64,000 nt of DNA from positions 1,426,001 through 1,490,000 of the forward strand of contig NZ_CP075338.1 of NCBI RefSeq assembly GCF_023278365.1, read 5' to 3'. Numbering within the stretch: position 1 is the first letter of the stretch; every line of letters begins with the position of its first letter. Position numbers and translations under genes: made by a program. The notes under the pieces were generated by a model. That model saw nothing but the letters and a program-made list of their open reading frames with translations. It did not search any database and was not told the DNA's origin. The stretch comes from Epilithonimonas zeae (GTDB lineage: Bacteria > Bacteroidota > Bacteroidia > Flavobacteriales > Weeksellaceae). Positions 35,198-44,985 of this stretch are shown in pieces.

Positions 35198-35452
35198 ATG
35201 AATTTTGCTATTTATGACAATGACTGCGAAAGTTTTGTAAGTGGAATTGCAAGAGCATTTACTTTTATTGGAGAATTACTTTTTATTGGTCTTATAGTCA
35301 CTTTCTGTTTTAATCTTTTAAATGAAGGAAAAATTAGAAGAGAAAATTTAATTAAAAGAATCTTAAAACTTCATTTACTTCATTTCATTATTTTCGTTTT
35401 CATCTTTACTATTTGTATGATTAATGAAATGAGATATTGCAATTTAATTTAA
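35198..35452 (+). CDS. Hypothetical small membrane protein
   Basis: An 84-aa frame with two or three hydrophobic segments (about 20-42 and 61-76). The same frame stays open upstream to 35114 and encodes another hydrophobic stretch (FRFVINIPFILFILYGTIM) without ATG, GTG or TTG, so the true start may have been lost or be rare. No family recognised. Confidence 0.5.
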   Translation: MNFAIYDNDCESFVSGIARAFTFIGELLFIGLIVTFCFNLLNEGKIRRENLIKRILKLHLLHFIIFVFIFTICMINEMRYCNLI

Positions 35453-35581
35453 AAAAATACCAACAGTAAATATTCTTTATTGTGAATTTAACTAAAACAG
35501 CCAACTATTTAGATTCATTAAAAATAAACTTTGCAACAATCTCTTTTTTAGCTATTTTTACAGCATAATATTTCAATAAAA

Positions 35582-36067
35582 ATGAGACAATTAATATTCG
35601 GAGGAATCTTGGCTTTTGGTGGATTAATCACAGCCAATGCACAATGCAAAACAGTCACTACAATCACAGAAAACTTTGACAGCTGGAAAGATATAGATAA
35701 GTGCTGGACTGTACAGAAAGGAAAAGCAATGCTGTACGCCAGTGAGAAGAAAGTGATTTTTTACTCGATGACAGATCCAAAAGAAAATATGTATCTCATC
35801 ACACCAAAAGTAAAAGCTGGAAACTATACTTTGAGCCTTGACATCACAGATAATGGTGGAGAAACTTCCCTTGAAATTTTCTCAGTAGGTAAAGCAATTG
35901 ATCCGAAATCTTTTGTTTCCATTGCTAAACCACAAGAAATTACAAAAGAGAGAAAAGTCATCAACATCAGTTTGAAAAAAGACAGCCACATCGGTTTGAA
36001 AGTATTATTAAACGGTGTACATCAAGCTGTGTATGTGGATAATTTGTCTTTAAAACCGAGAAAATAA
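35582..36067 (+). CDS. Hypothetical secreted protein
   Basis: A 161-aa protein with signal peptide ending TANAQ. The mature part resembles a carbohydrate-binding or cleaved-adhesin-like jelly roll (ITENFDSWKDIDKCW, MYLITPKVKAGNYTLSLDI, VYVDNLSL). Such a module commonly appears in larger surface proteins, here as a free domain. No T9SS domain was seen. Two cysteines (Cys22 and Cys39) are near the N-terminus. Confidence 0.7.
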   Translation: MRQLIFGGILAFGGLITANAQCKTVTTITENFDSWKDIDKCWTVQKGKAMLYASEKKVIFYSMTDPKENMYLITPKVKAGNYTLSLDITDNGGETSLEIFSVGKAIDPKSFVSIAKPQEITKERKVINISLKKDSHIGLKVLLNGVHQAVYVDNLSLKPRK

Positions 36068-36161
36068 ATCGTATTTAATAATATTAATAAAGATTTTTAG
36101 ACAAGTAAAGATTAAAATGATATTATTGCATAGTTTTTAACTATAATCAAAAATTAAACCT

Positions 36162-37130
36162 ATGAAAACAAGATTTATTATCTTATTCACTTTTTTAAAT
36201 TCACTTTTTTATCATTCTCAATTGTCGCAATTAGATATAAATTTTGATAATTACATTTCTGAAACAAATAATGATTTAAAAAATTATTTTACTTATCGTG
36301 CAAATAATTATAAATTATTTAAAGATGGATCTAATTATGTTGTACAGACACCTGTAAATGATGTTTTCCCTGACACATTTTTAACTTTATGTCCAAAGTA
36401 TCATGGGGTTGATAACGAAACGATGAAAATTAGTATTGATTTTAAAACTAAATTTCACACAGGTACAGGTAAAGGACATGCTGCAGGCATATATATATTT
36501 AAAGATGGTCAACAAGGACGTATTTTTGGAAGTTATATAACAAATAAAACATTATATATTGGTGGATTAGAGAATAGTAATGATATTACTGATTTTCAAT
36601 TAGGTACAAGTGATGGCTATATTGATAACACTTGGTACCGACTTTCATTGGAAATTTCAAAAATAGGTATTAACAAATATCGTCTTAAAACAGATATTTA
36701 TTCCTTGGGAGAATCTGGAACTTTAGCACCAAAAAAAATAATTGGACGTACAAATGAAGGTAATAATTATAATTTCAATCCCAATAATAATGTTATAATT
36801 AATCTAACATCTACTACTAACGGTTATGGAAAATATCTAGATAATTTTTCGATTTATGGTAATAGATCCAACCTTTCTAATTGCTCTAATCTAAATACTT
36901 CAGATGTTAAAAGAAAAAACATTTTTATAGCACCTAATCCGGCAAAAGACATTATCCATGTTTCTACTGAAAAAACATTAAAATCAGTTGATATCTATGA
37001 TTCATTAGGAAAATTAATTAAGACCGATTTCAAAAACAATATTGATATTTCTCAATTTTCAAAGGGGAACTACATCTTAAAAATCAAAACGGATCAAGGT
37101 GAGACTACTGAGAAACTAATTAAAGAATAA
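36162..37130 (+). CDS. T9SS-exported protein of unknown function
   Basis: A 322-aa secreted protein. Signal peptide (residues 1-20), a concanavalin-like beta-sandwich region (about 60-235; TWYRLSLEISKIGINKYRLK), then a T9SS sorting domain (IFIAPNPAKDIIHV ... FSKGNYILKI). The codons are visibly more A/T-rich than neighbours. Function unknown; the beta region hints at ligand or carbohydrate binding. Confidence 0.78.
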   Translation: MKTRFIILFTFLNSLFYHSQLSQLDINFDNYISETNNDLKNYFTYRANNYKLFKDGSNYVVQTPVNDVFPDTFLTLCPKYHGVDNETMKISIDFKTKFHTGTGKGHAAGIYIFKDGQQGRIFGSYITNKTLYIGGLENSNDITDFQLGTSDGYIDNTWYRLSLEISKIGINKYRLKTDIYSLGESGTLAPKKIIGRTNEGNNYNFNPNNNVIINLTSTTNGYGKYLDNFSIYGNRSNLSNCSNLNTSDVKRKNIFIAPNPAKDIIHVSTEKTLKSVDIYDSLGKLIKTDFKNNIDISQFSKGNYILKIKTDQGETTEKLIKE

Positions 37131-37153
37131 TTCGTTACATTCTATTTTAAAAT

Positions 37154-37190
37154 AAGAAAACCCCTTCAGAAAATCTGAAGGGGTTTTTAA
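37154..37190 (+). terminator. Terminator after T9SS gene
   Basis: AAAACCCCTTCAGA / TCTGAAGGGGTTTT is a 14-bp stem followed by T. Confidence 0.92.
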
Positions 37191-37420
37191 TTTAGAAAAC
37201 TCATTCCTACAATTGTAAAACTCCCTTTCGTAAAAAAAACAAATAACTCTCCTATCTCACCTTATAACATCTTTCCATTTATTTATAACTGATTGGCATC
37301 TATTTTTCAGAAATTTGTATCAATAATAAAAAACTGAGCGAAGCTAGTAATCTTTGTGACCTTAAAAACATCGAATTACTAATAAAAAAACTTTGTGCTC
37401 TTTGTGTTAAAAACAAAAAA

Positions 37421-40102
37421 ATGGAAAACCAAAATCACCATAATCACGACCACCTTCATCCTAGTCAAAGAATTTCACCAAGTTCCGTTTATTATTGTCC
37501 AATGGAATGTGAAGGCGAAAAACTCTATTTCAAGCAAGGCCGATGTCCGGTTTGTAATATGTTTCTGGTTCCGATAGAAGAACGTGATGACCACAAAAAC
37601 AAACCGCAAAATTATTCCAAAACTAACCTCCCGGAAAGTTTCAAAGATAAAATAGGGGATTATTTTTGCCCGATGTTTTGTGAAGGTGACAAAACTTATG
37701 TATCAGATTCAGGTTGTCCGGTTTGTCATATGCATTTGGAAAAAATTACCGAAGATTTGGTCAGAAGTCAGAAGCTGGATGTTAGAAGTGCACATACGCA
37801 TCAAAACACCAAGCACCAAACACCAAACACCCATCAAGAAGGAAAATACTATTGTCCAATGTTCTGTGAAGGCGACAAAGTTTATGATTCCAATGTCGGC
37901 TGTCCGGTTTGCGGAATGGATTTGGTCAAAATTCCTGAAAAGAAAACTGTTGAATATACTTGCCCAATGCATCCCGAGATTGTACAAAACGAACCCGGAA
38001 ATTGCCCGATCTGTGGAATGGATCTCGTTCCAAAACCGTCAAAAGATAACGATCACGAAGATGAAACTTATAAATTATTAAAAACAAAATTCTGGACGGC
38101 TTTAGGGTTCACTGTTCCCATTTTCATCTTATCGATGGGCGGAATGTTTATCGATTGGCCATTTTCTCATCAGGTTCAAGGAATTTTAGAGTTAATTTTG
38201 ACATTACCCGTCTTGTTTTATTCAGGATGGTTTGTGATGAAGCGTGGTTGGATTTCTTTCAAAACCTGGAACCTCAATATGTTTTCATTAATTGCTCTGG
38301 GTGTTGCTGCAGCTATGATTTTTAGTTTAATCGCTTTATTCGTTTCAGATATTTTACCTCACGAATTATCTCACGGCGGAAGCATCCCACTCTATTTCGA
38401 ATCCGTTTGTGTCATTCTTACTTTGGTGATAATGGGACAAATGATGGAAGCCAGAGCGCACATGAAGACAGGAAAAGCGATTGAAGCGTTGATGAATCTT
38501 TCACCTGACACAGCCAATCTGATTGTAGACGGAAACGAAAAAAAAGTATCATTAGCAGAAGTTAAAATCAATGATATATTAAGAGTAAAACCGGGCGAAA
38601 AAATTCCTGTCGACGGGAAAATTACCGAAGGAAATTCTAATGTTGATGAATCGATGATTACGGGAGAGCCGATTCCTGTAGAGAAAAAATCAAATGATAA
38701 AGTCACTTCCGGAACTATCAACGGAAATGGAAGTTTTCTGATGAAAGCCGAAAAAGTTGGTGATGAAACCTTGCTTTCTCAAATCATCAAAATGGTCAAC
38801 GAAGCCAGCCGAAGCAAAGCGCCGATTCAAAAATTAGCAGATAAGATTTCGAAGATATTTGTACCAACTGTGATTGCAATTTCTATTCTGACATTTATTT
38901 TATGGAATATTTTCGGTGGCGAAAACAAGTTGATTTATGCTTTTGTAAACGCTGTTGCCGTTTTGATTGTCGCTTGTCCGTGTGCGCTAGGTTTAGCAAC
39001 TCCGATGAGTTTGATGGTAGGAATCGGAAAAGGTGCACAAAATGGAATCTTAATCAAAAATGCTGAAGCGCTGGAAGAAATGCACAAAATCAATGTTCTG
39101 ATTACCGATAAAACCGGAACATTGACGGAAGGAAAACCAAGTCTTGACAACATCGAAACATTTGAAAATACTGATAAAAATGAATCAAGCGAAGCGTATC
39201 TTGATCAACGGGAAAAAATTTTAAAATTAGCTGGTTCATTGAATCAGAATTCGGAACATCCTTTGTCTAATGCTGTTTTAGAAACTCTTCGACAAGTTCA
39301 GAGTGGCAATACTGATCTGCAATTTGAGAAAGTTCAGAATTTTGAGAACATCTCTGGAAAAGGTGTGAAAGGAACAATCAATAATGAAGAAATTCTACTT
39401 GGAAACGAAGCTTTATTGAAACATTTCAACATCAAAATTCCTGAATCATTAAAACAAAAAGTAGTTCAGAAACAGAATGAAGCTAAGACGATTTCTTATC
39501 TCGCAAAAGCTGGAAAAGTTCTTGGATTCCTGAGCTTCTCAGACAAAATAAAATCAACTTCAAAACAAGCTATTGAATATCTCCATTCTCAAAACATCGA
39601 AGTGATAATGATGACCGGCGACAACGAACACACTGCAAAAGCAGTGGCAAAAACACTCGGAATCACAAACTTCAAAGCCAATTGTCTTCCTGAAGACAAA
39701 ATGAACGAAATCAAAAAACTTCAAACCGAAGGAAAAATTGTTGCAATGACCGGAGACGGAATCAATGATGCGCCAGCTTTAGCTCAATCCAATATCGGAA
39801 TTGCAATGGGAACAGGGACCGACGCCGCGATTGAAAGCGCAGAAATAACTTTGCTAAAAGGCGACATCTTAGGTGTAGCCAAATCAAAAATCCTGAGTGA
39901 AAAACTTTTGAAAAATATCAAAGAAAACTTATTCTTTGCTTTTATTTATAATGTTTTGGGAATTCCGTTAGCGGCAGGTCTGCTCTACCCTGTCTTCGGA
40001 ATTTTGTTAAGTCCAATGATTGCAGCAGCGGCAATGAGTTTCAGTTCGGTTTCTGTGATTCTAAATTCTTTGAGATTGAATAATGTGAAATTAGAGATTT
40101 GA
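37421..40102 (+). CDS. copA: Copper-translocating P-type ATPase with four HMBD modules
   Basis: An 893-aa P1B-type ATPase. Residues 24-52, 81-109, 143-172 and 179-206 are four heavy-metal-binding modules of the CPMxCEGxK...CPVCxM type. The fourth ([20 protein letters not shown]) is nearest the canonical version. The core has CPC in the sixth helix (about 517), DKTGTLTEG (about 563), TGE in the actuator and [10 protein letters not shown] (about 777). It exports Cu+ from the cytoplasm. A repetitive-looking linker (114-140) lies between modules 2 and 3. It is monocistronic in this window. Confidence 0.95.
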   Translation: MENQNHHNHDHLHPSQRISPSSVYYCPMECEGEKLYFKQGRCPVCNMFLVPIEERDDHKNKPQNYSKTNLPESFKDKIGDYFCPMFCEGDKTYVSDSGCPVCHMHLEKITEDLVRSQKLDVRSAHTHQNTKHQTPNTHQEGKYYCPMFCEGDKVYDSNVGCPVCGMDLVKIPEKKTVEYTCPMHPEIVQNEPGNCPICGMDLVPKPSKDNDHEDETYKLLKTKFWTALGFTVPIFILSMGGMFIDWPFSHQVQGILELILTLPVLFYSGWFVMKRGWISFKTWNLNMFSLIALGVAAAMIFSLIALFVSDILPHELSHGGSIPLYFESVCVILTLVIMGQMMEARAHMKTGKAIEALMNLSPDTANLIVDGNEKKVSLAEVKINDILRVKPGEKIPVDGKITEGNSNVDESMITGEPIPVEKKSNDKVTSGTINGNGSFLMKAEKVGDETLLSQIIKMVNEASRSKAPIQKLADKISKIFVPTVIAISILTFILWNIFGGENKLIYAFVNAVAVLIVACPCALGLATPMSLMVGIGKGAQNGILIKNAEALEEMHKINVLITDKTGTLTEGKPSLDNIETFENTDKNESSEAYLDQREKILKLAGSLNQNSEHPLSNAVLETLRQVQSGNTDLQFEKVQNFENISGKGVKGTINNEEILLGNEALLKHFNIKIPESLKQKVVQKQNEAKTISYLAKAGKVLGFLSFSDKIKSTSKQAIEYLHSQNIEVIMMTGDNEHTAKAVAKTLGITNFKANCLPEDKMNEIKKLQTEGKIVAMTGDGINDAPALAQSNIGIAMGTGTDAAIESAEITLLKGDILGVAKSKILSEKLLKNIKENLFFAFIYNVLGIPLAAGLLYPVFGILLSPMIAAAAMSFSSVSVILNSLRLNNVKLEI

Positions 40103-40104
40103 GT

Positions 40105-40203
40105 TTAACACAAAGGCACAAGACTTATTTTTTAAGGCACAAAGTTTTCCTTGTCCCTTAAATTTTAATCTCTGTTAATTAATTTCTTTTGTGCCTTTAT
40201 GTT
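40105..40203. repeat. Imperfect palindrome, ACACAAAGGCACAA family
   Basis: AACACAAAGGCACAAGA (left) pairs with TTTTGTGCCTTTATGTT (right) around about 60 bases of A/T-rich loop, between convergent genes. Related copies are at 44845-44966 and 57697-57810, with partial ones at 37346-37412 and 51812-51834. Confidence 0.7.
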
Positions 40204-40211
40204 TTTTATTA

Positions 40212-40250
40212 ACCAAAATGGCATCGAGAAAACTCCCGATGCCATTCAAA
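40212..40250. terminator. Terminator between copA and TonB receptor gene
   Basis: AATGGCATCG / CGATGCCATT stem (40217-40246) lies between convergent genes and can serve either. Confidence 0.75.
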
Positions 40251-40280
40251 ACAAAATAAAAACCTTAAGAAATTTTTTAA

Positions 40281-43061
40281 TTAGAAAGAAACGGTCAGCT
40301 TACTGAAAACATATCGTCCGTTCTGTCCAAACTGAGATGTGGAACGAGAATAGATGAACTGGTCGTTATTAGTAGAAGCTGTCACGTTTTTAGTTGGATA
40401 AATATCGAACAAGTTGTTTGTTCCAAGAGTCAAATTGAAATTCTTGTTGATATCATAACCGATAGACAAATCTGTAACAATCTTGTCCGAAATCAATTGA
40501 TGGTCGTACGCATTTCCATTGATACCATCTGCACCATAAACTTTTCCGTAATAGGTATTTCTCAGATAGAAATTGAAATCATTCCATTTAAAATTATTGG
40601 ACAAACTTGCTTTCACTTTTGGAACTGAATCTTCTAGGTAAATTCTAGATTTTTCACCAAAATAGGTATTTTCCAATCCTGCATTTTTCAACAAATCGGA
40701 TGCGTGGATATCACCCACTTTTCTTGTTCTGTTGAAATTGATAGCAAAATCATTTGTGAATTTGAAACTTTCTTTTGTAAACGTATGGCTGATTACGACA
40801 TCCAAACCTTTGGTTTCTGTATCAATAGCATTAGAGAAAAACTGAGCTGCATTCACGTTAGCTTTTACAAACTCATTTGCCAATGCAATTTGTGCAGGTG
40901 TTTTTGGATCGGTTGGTCTTGAGAATTGATCTGTTAAAACAATTCTGTCATCAATTCTTATGAAATAAGCATCTGCTGTAATATTCAAATTAATTGCAGG
41001 GATTTTATATGTAAATCCTGTACTTACAGATTTTGACGTTTCTTGTTTCAATTTCGGAATTCCAAATGCTTGTGCCAATTGAGAATCATTACTAAATGTT
41101 CCAACTTCTACCAAACTTGGTCCCGAAGCTCCCGGAAGCGTTGTGAACAATGTAGAAGTTGTATTATAATAGATTTGGTGAATCGATGGCGCTCGGAAAC
41201 CTGTTGAACTTGCAAAACGGAAATTAAGATCGTTTGATAATTTGATTCTTGATGCTAATTTATAATTAAAAGTCGAACCAAAATCAGAATAATTTTCATA
41301 TCTAATCGCAGCATCAACCAGCCACCAATTGGTAAAATTGAATTCTACATCTGCATAAACCGCGTAAGCATTTCTATTTTTATTGGTCTTATTTTCTGGC
41401 CTGAAACCTGCAAAAACCTGAGAACTTCCTGCCAATGCTACTCCGAAGAAATCAGTTGGGTTAACTGATGTTGAAGTTTGTGGATTTCCATTCACATCAT
41501 AAGCTGTGTAAGAAGCTTCCTCACCCGGATTCTCTTTGAAGTTTTCGTGACGCTGTTCTGCTCCGAAAGCAACATTTACACCTTCCAACCAATTAAATGA
41601 TTTGCTGAAATCTAAATTAATGGTGTTCTGCAAAAACTGCAATCCACCAGCTTTGAAAGAATTTGGAGAGTTAAATCTTAAACTTGTATTTCCAGTATTT
41701 TCAATGGTGTAATCAAAACTATTTTGACCAAATGTATTACTGAAGTCTACATTCCATCCATCCCATTTTCCTTTGATTCCGGCAGACAAAGAAACATCCT
41801 GAATCTTAGTATGGATCTCAGGCAAATAACCGTCAATATATAAACCTGTAAATGTTCTGGCTTGGTTTGGTCTTCTATAGAATCCGCCAGAAGCACCATC
41901 ACGGATTGAGTAACCACCGAATGTGTAAACCTTCCAATCGTCATTCAAAGGAACTTCAATATTCGCGAATAATTGATGGTTATTGAGTTTGGACTGGCCC
42001 ACCTGCATATTAAAATCTTTTCTGGTCTGTCCTCTGTAAGCCAATTCCTGATCTGTATAATTAGCGCCTAGTAATCCCTGCAAAGCAGAAATATTTGACG
42101 CATTTTGAATACTTGACTGGAATCCGGAATCAAAATAATTCACACCTTGCGCATACTGATGAATTAGATTTACGAAATCTTGTTCACCAGCCGAGCCTTT
42201 CAGGTTATTGATGTTGCTAAAATAAGAAGACAGATTCACGCCAGCTTCTGCAGCTCTCTTCTCAATAGCATTGTAAGCATTGTAGATATTTCCGCTTTCT
42301 GTTCCAGCTCTTCTTGTTGGGTCACGGAACTGGGAAGACCAAGTCACATTATAGAAACCACCCCGTTTTCCAATCTTGTTTCCATAGTTTAAATCCAATT
42401 GAAATTGTTGTCCATCATAATTTCCAGTATGGTCATTGGCAGCTTTGGTAAGGTAACCACCATAATTCAGTTGTCCTGTCAGTTTTCCAGTGTCTCTTTT
42501 CAATTGTAAGTTCATTACGCCAGCAATCGCATCAGAACCATATTGCGCAGAGGCTCCATCTCTCAAAACCTCGATTCTTGAAAGTGCAAAAGCCGGAATT
42601 GCGTTTAAGTCTGTTCCAACAGTTCCTCTTCCAGGCGCACCGTTAACGTTAACCAAAGCCGATGTATGTCTTCTTTTTCCATTAATCAAAACCAAAGTCT
42701 GGTCCGGTCCCAAGCCTCTCAACTGTGCAGGATCCGAGTGGTCCGATCCATCAGCATTAGTCTGAATAGTTGACGTAAAAGATGGCGCAATCGTATTTAG
42801 GATCTGATTGATATTGGTTTGTGGTAAACTTTGTTGAATATCTTTCAAATTGAAAACATCCACAGGAACGGGACTATCTGTTTTTGAACGTCCTCCACTT
42901 CTGGAACCTACCAAAACAACTTCTTCAATTTGTTTATCAGAAGTAGAATCTTTTACAGGCTTCGTTTCCTGTGCTTGAGTCAGATAAATCCCGGAAAAGA
43001 AAACTACGGCTGTCGATATAACGGCTCTTTTGCTGGAATTAAACATAGTTTTTTGAATCAT
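40281..43061 (-). CDS. TonB-dependent outer-membrane receptor
   Basis: A 926-aa receptor. Signal peptide ends LTQAQ (residue ~31). There is a TonB box-like EEVVLVGSRSGGRSKTDSPV, a plug domain (about 60-170, RGLGPDQTLVLINGKRR, SRIEVLRDGASAQYGSDAIAGVMNL) and a large beta-barrel ending in Phe (VFSKLTVSF). No SusD gene is adjacent, so it imports directly. A SAM riboswitch with terminator lies in its leader, so uptake of a methionine-related or sulfur compound is the best guess. No extracellular domain was recognised. Confidence 0.95.
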   Translation of the reverse strand: MIQKTMFNSSKRAVISTAVVFFSGIYLTQAQETKPVKDSTSDKQIEEVVLVGSRSGGRSKTDSPVPVDVFNLKDIQQSLPQTNINQILNTIAPSFTSTIQTNADGSDHSDPAQLRGLGPDQTLVLINGKRRHTSALVNVNGAPGRGTVGTDLNAIPAFALSRIEVLRDGASAQYGSDAIAGVMNLQLKRDTGKLTGQLNYGGYLTKAANDHTGNYDGQQFQLDLNYGNKIGKRGGFYNVTWSSQFRDPTRRAGTESGNIYNAYNAIEKRAAEAGVNLSSYFSNINNLKGSAGEQDFVNLIHQYAQGVNYFDSGFQSSIQNASNISALQGLLGANYTDQELAYRGQTRKDFNMQVGQSKLNNHQLFANIEVPLNDDWKVYTFGGYSIRDGASGGFYRRPNQARTFTGLYIDGYLPEIHTKIQDVSLSAGIKGKWDGWNVDFSNTFGQNSFDYTIENTGNTSLRFNSPNSFKAGGLQFLQNTINLDFSKSFNWLEGVNVAFGAEQRHENFKENPGEEASYTAYDVNGNPQTSTSVNPTDFFGVALAGSSQVFAGFRPENKTNKNRNAYAVYADVEFNFTNWWLVDAAIRYENYSDFGSTFNYKLASRIKLSNDLNFRFASSTGFRAPSIHQIYYNTTSTLFTTLPGASGPSLVEVGTFSNDSQLAQAFGIPKLKQETSKSVSTGFTYKIPAINLNITADAYFIRIDDRIVLTDQFSRPTDPKTPAQIALANEFVKANVNAAQFFSNAIDTETKGLDVVISHTFTKESFKFTNDFAINFNRTRKVGDIHASDLLKNAGLENTYFGEKSRIYLEDSVPKVKASLSNNFKWNDFNFYLRNTYYGKVYGADGINGNAYDHQLISDKIVTDLSIGYDINKNFNLTLGTNNLFDIYPTKNVTASTNNDQFIYSRSTSQFGQNGRYVFSKLTVSF

Positions 43062-43085
43062 ATTTTTAAATTTTACGTTTTATAC

Positions 43086-43124
43086 AAAAAAGAAAACTTC
43101 TCCCAGACAAGTCTGAAAGAAGTT
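43086..43124 (-). terminator. Riboswitch expression platform (intrinsic terminator)
   Basis: Minus-strand stem AACTTCTTTCAGAC / GTCTGGGAGAAGTT is followed by a TTTTCTTTTTT run, 25 bases before the TonB receptor ATG. Transcription termination in the leader is predicted when SAM is bound. Confidence 0.82.
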
Positions 43125-43164
43125 ATATTGAGACGGCATCACAACCGCAATTAAACATTTTCAA

Positions 43165-43264
43165 CTTATCTTTCCTTTTTTCAAAGGCTGAATGTAACAC
43201 CTTACCTAATCAGCAGGTTGTTAAGACTTCAACAGGTCAGTTCCCTCGGTCTTTCTTAATAAGT
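43165..43264 (-). promoter_or_regulatory. SAM-I (S-box) riboswitch upstream of the TonB receptor
   Basis: On the minus strand the leader contains, in order, CTTATTAAGAAAGA, GAGGGAACTGACC, TTGAAG, CAACC, TAAGGTG...ACATTC and GAAAGATAAG. These are the conserved core of S-box elements. The 5' CTTATT and 3' GATAAG close P1. An intrinsic terminator follows. High SAM should switch the gene off. Confidence 0.9.
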
Positions 43265-43414
43265 ATGACAGCAATTCATTATCACAGTGCAAAACTATGA
43301 TAAGAATTTTTCTTCAGCAAATTTAATTCATACTAATTTGATATGATAAATATCATATTGATTTTAATTAACTGATTCAATGCTGATTGGCATAAGATTT
43401 AATTATCTAATAAA
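43265..43414. promoter_or_regulatory. Divergent leader with 18-bp palindrome
   Basis: This gap between the riboswitch and the DUF72 gene carries promoters for both directions, which could not be placed with confidence. The palindrome ATATGATA-AA-TATCATAT is at 43341-43358 and is a possible operator. No coding frame was seen in it. Confidence 0.35.
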
Positions 43415-44149
43415 ATGAAAGATTCAAAAGAAAAATATCATATCGGCTGTTCAGGATTCTATAATACAGACTGGAAAGGTTCACTTTATCCGGAAGATTC
43501 TAAGAATAAAGACTTCCTGAAATTATATTCTAAAGTCTATAACACGGTCGAAATCAACAGTACATTTTACAGAAAAGCAATAGCAAAAACGCTCCAAAAA
43601 TGGAATGATGAGACGCCTGATGATTTTAATTTTTTTATTAAAATTCCAAAAACAATTTCTCATTCCGGTTATTCTGAAAGTAAAAAAGAAGAGTTTTCTG
43701 ACTTTTGTAATTATATTAATGAAAATATGGGGAACAAATTAGCGGGTTTTTTAATTCAATTTCCATCATCATTTCATTGTACTGAGAACAATATTAAATG
43801 GTTAACAGAAACTTTATCTGATAAATTTTTGATTGCAGTCGAATTCCGACACGATTCTTGGTGGAATGATGAAATTTTCGATTTGTTCAAAAAACACCAA
43901 TGGATTTTCTGCGGTGTTAGTTTTCCTGGAAAAATCCCGGAAGATGTAATTGTTACCAATTCTAAAATCGGATATTATCGTCTTCACGGGAAACCGATTC
44001 TTTATAAATCGCTTTATTCAGAAGAATTTTTAGATAATCTGGTTAAAGAAATCAAAGCTAAAAATCAAGAATTTTATATTTACTTTAATAACACTTGGGG
44101 AACTTCTGCCATAGAAAATTCATTATATTTAAAGAAAATTTTAGATTAA
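43415..44149 (+). CDS. DUF72-family protein
   Basis: A 244-aa TIM-barrel protein with the family hallmarks: HIGCSGFYNTDWKGSLYP (residues 9-26), VEINSTFYR (46-54), FFIKIPKTISHS and the C-terminal EFYIYFNNTWGTSAIENS. DUF72 proteins (YecE in enterics) have no agreed function. The gene abuts the sirtuin gene (ATG 1 bp after stop), so the two are co-translated. Confidence 0.95.
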   Translation: MKDSKEKYHIGCSGFYNTDWKGSLYPEDSKNKDFLKLYSKVYNTVEINSTFYRKAIAKTLQKWNDETPDDFNFFIKIPKTISHSGYSESKKEEFSDFCNYINENMGNKLAGFLIQFPSSFHCTENNIKWLTETLSDKFLIAVEFRHDSWWNDEIFDLFKKHQWIFCGVSFPGKIPEDVIVTNSKIGYYRLHGKPILYKSLYSEEFLDNLVKEIKAKNQEFYIYFNNTWGTSAIENSLYLKKILD

Positions 44150-44150
44150 A

Positions 44151-44843
44151 ATGAAAAAACTGGTTGTACTTTCCGGTGCAGGAATTTCGGCAGAAAGTGG
44201 GATAAAAACATTCCGAGATTACAATGGACTTTGGGAAAATCATCGCATTGAAGACGTAGCTTCTCCGGAAGGTTTTGCTCGAAATCCGCAATTGGTTTTG
44301 GATTTTTATAATGCCAGAAGACAACAATTGAAAGAAGTAGAACCCAATGCGGCGCACAAATTGCTTGCAGAATTGGAGGATTTTTTCGATGTTCATATTA
44401 TTACTCAGAATGTAGATGACCTTCACGAAAGAGGCGGTTCCACCAAAATCATTCATCTTCACGGCGAATTGACAAAAGCAAAATCTGTAAACGAAAACAG
44501 CAAAATCATTGATTATATTGATGATATCAAGGTTGGAGATTTACACCCGGACGGCTCACAACTTCGCCCGCACATTGTTTGGTTTGGCGAGATGGTTCCG
44601 GAGATGGATAATGCGATTGATATTGCTTCTCAGGCAGATTTATTTTTGGTCATTGGAACATCTATGCAAGTTTATCCGGCTGCATCGGTTATCCGATATG
44701 TTCCTGAACATTGTGAAATTTTCGTCATCGACCCCAATATGGAAAATCCAAATGCTTTCACAAAAAATGACAACCATTTCAAAACTTCTGCAACGGAAGG
44801 AATGAAACAGTTGAAGGAAATTTTAATCAAAAAATATAAATAA
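44151..44843 (+). CDS. cobB: NAD-dependent protein deacylase (sirtuin), Zn-Cys absent
   Basis: A 230-aa class III sirtuin. NAD-binding GAGISAESGIKTFRDYNGLW, TQNVDDLHERGGS with the catalytic-site residues, HLHGEL with the catalytic His (about 104), and DFYNARR (Tyr53, Arg56 for acyl-acid recognition). These predict desuccinylase as well as deacetylase activity. The zinc-binding cysteines are missing; the loop reads VNENSKIIDYIDDIKVGDLH. Adjacent to DUF72. Confidence 0.93.
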   Translation: MKKLVVLSGAGISAESGIKTFRDYNGLWENHRIEDVASPEGFARNPQLVLDFYNARRQQLKEVEPNAAHKLLAELEDFFDVHIITQNVDDLHERGGSTKIIHLHGELTKAKSVNENSKIIDYIDDIKVGDLHPDGSQLRPHIVWFGEMVPEMDNAIDIASQADLFLVIGTSMQVYPAASVIRYVPEHCEIFVIDPNMENPNAFTKNDNHFKTSATEGMKQLKEILIKKYK

Positions 44844-44844
44844 A

Positions 44845-44966
44845 ACCACAAAAGGCACAAAAGTTTTTTGATGCAATCAATATTTTAATAAAAAAGGGTT
44901 AACAAAAGACTTATTTAACTTTAATCTCATAAAATCAAGTATGTCTTTTGTAACTTTTGTGGTTAA
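44845..44966. repeat. Imperfect palindrome, ACCACAAAAGGCACAAAAG family
   Basis: Left arm AACCACAAAAGGCACAAAAG and right arm CTTTTGTAACTTTTGTGGTT match with few mismatches around an 80-base loop. It lies between the sirtuin gene and the GNAT-nitrilase gene. Confidence 0.8.
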
Positions 44967-44985
44967 TCAATAAAATATACAAACT

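Noticed and set aside
37709-37987. Minus-strand frame within copA
   Set aside because: It is an antisense shadow of the Cys/Met-rich modules, without its own signals.
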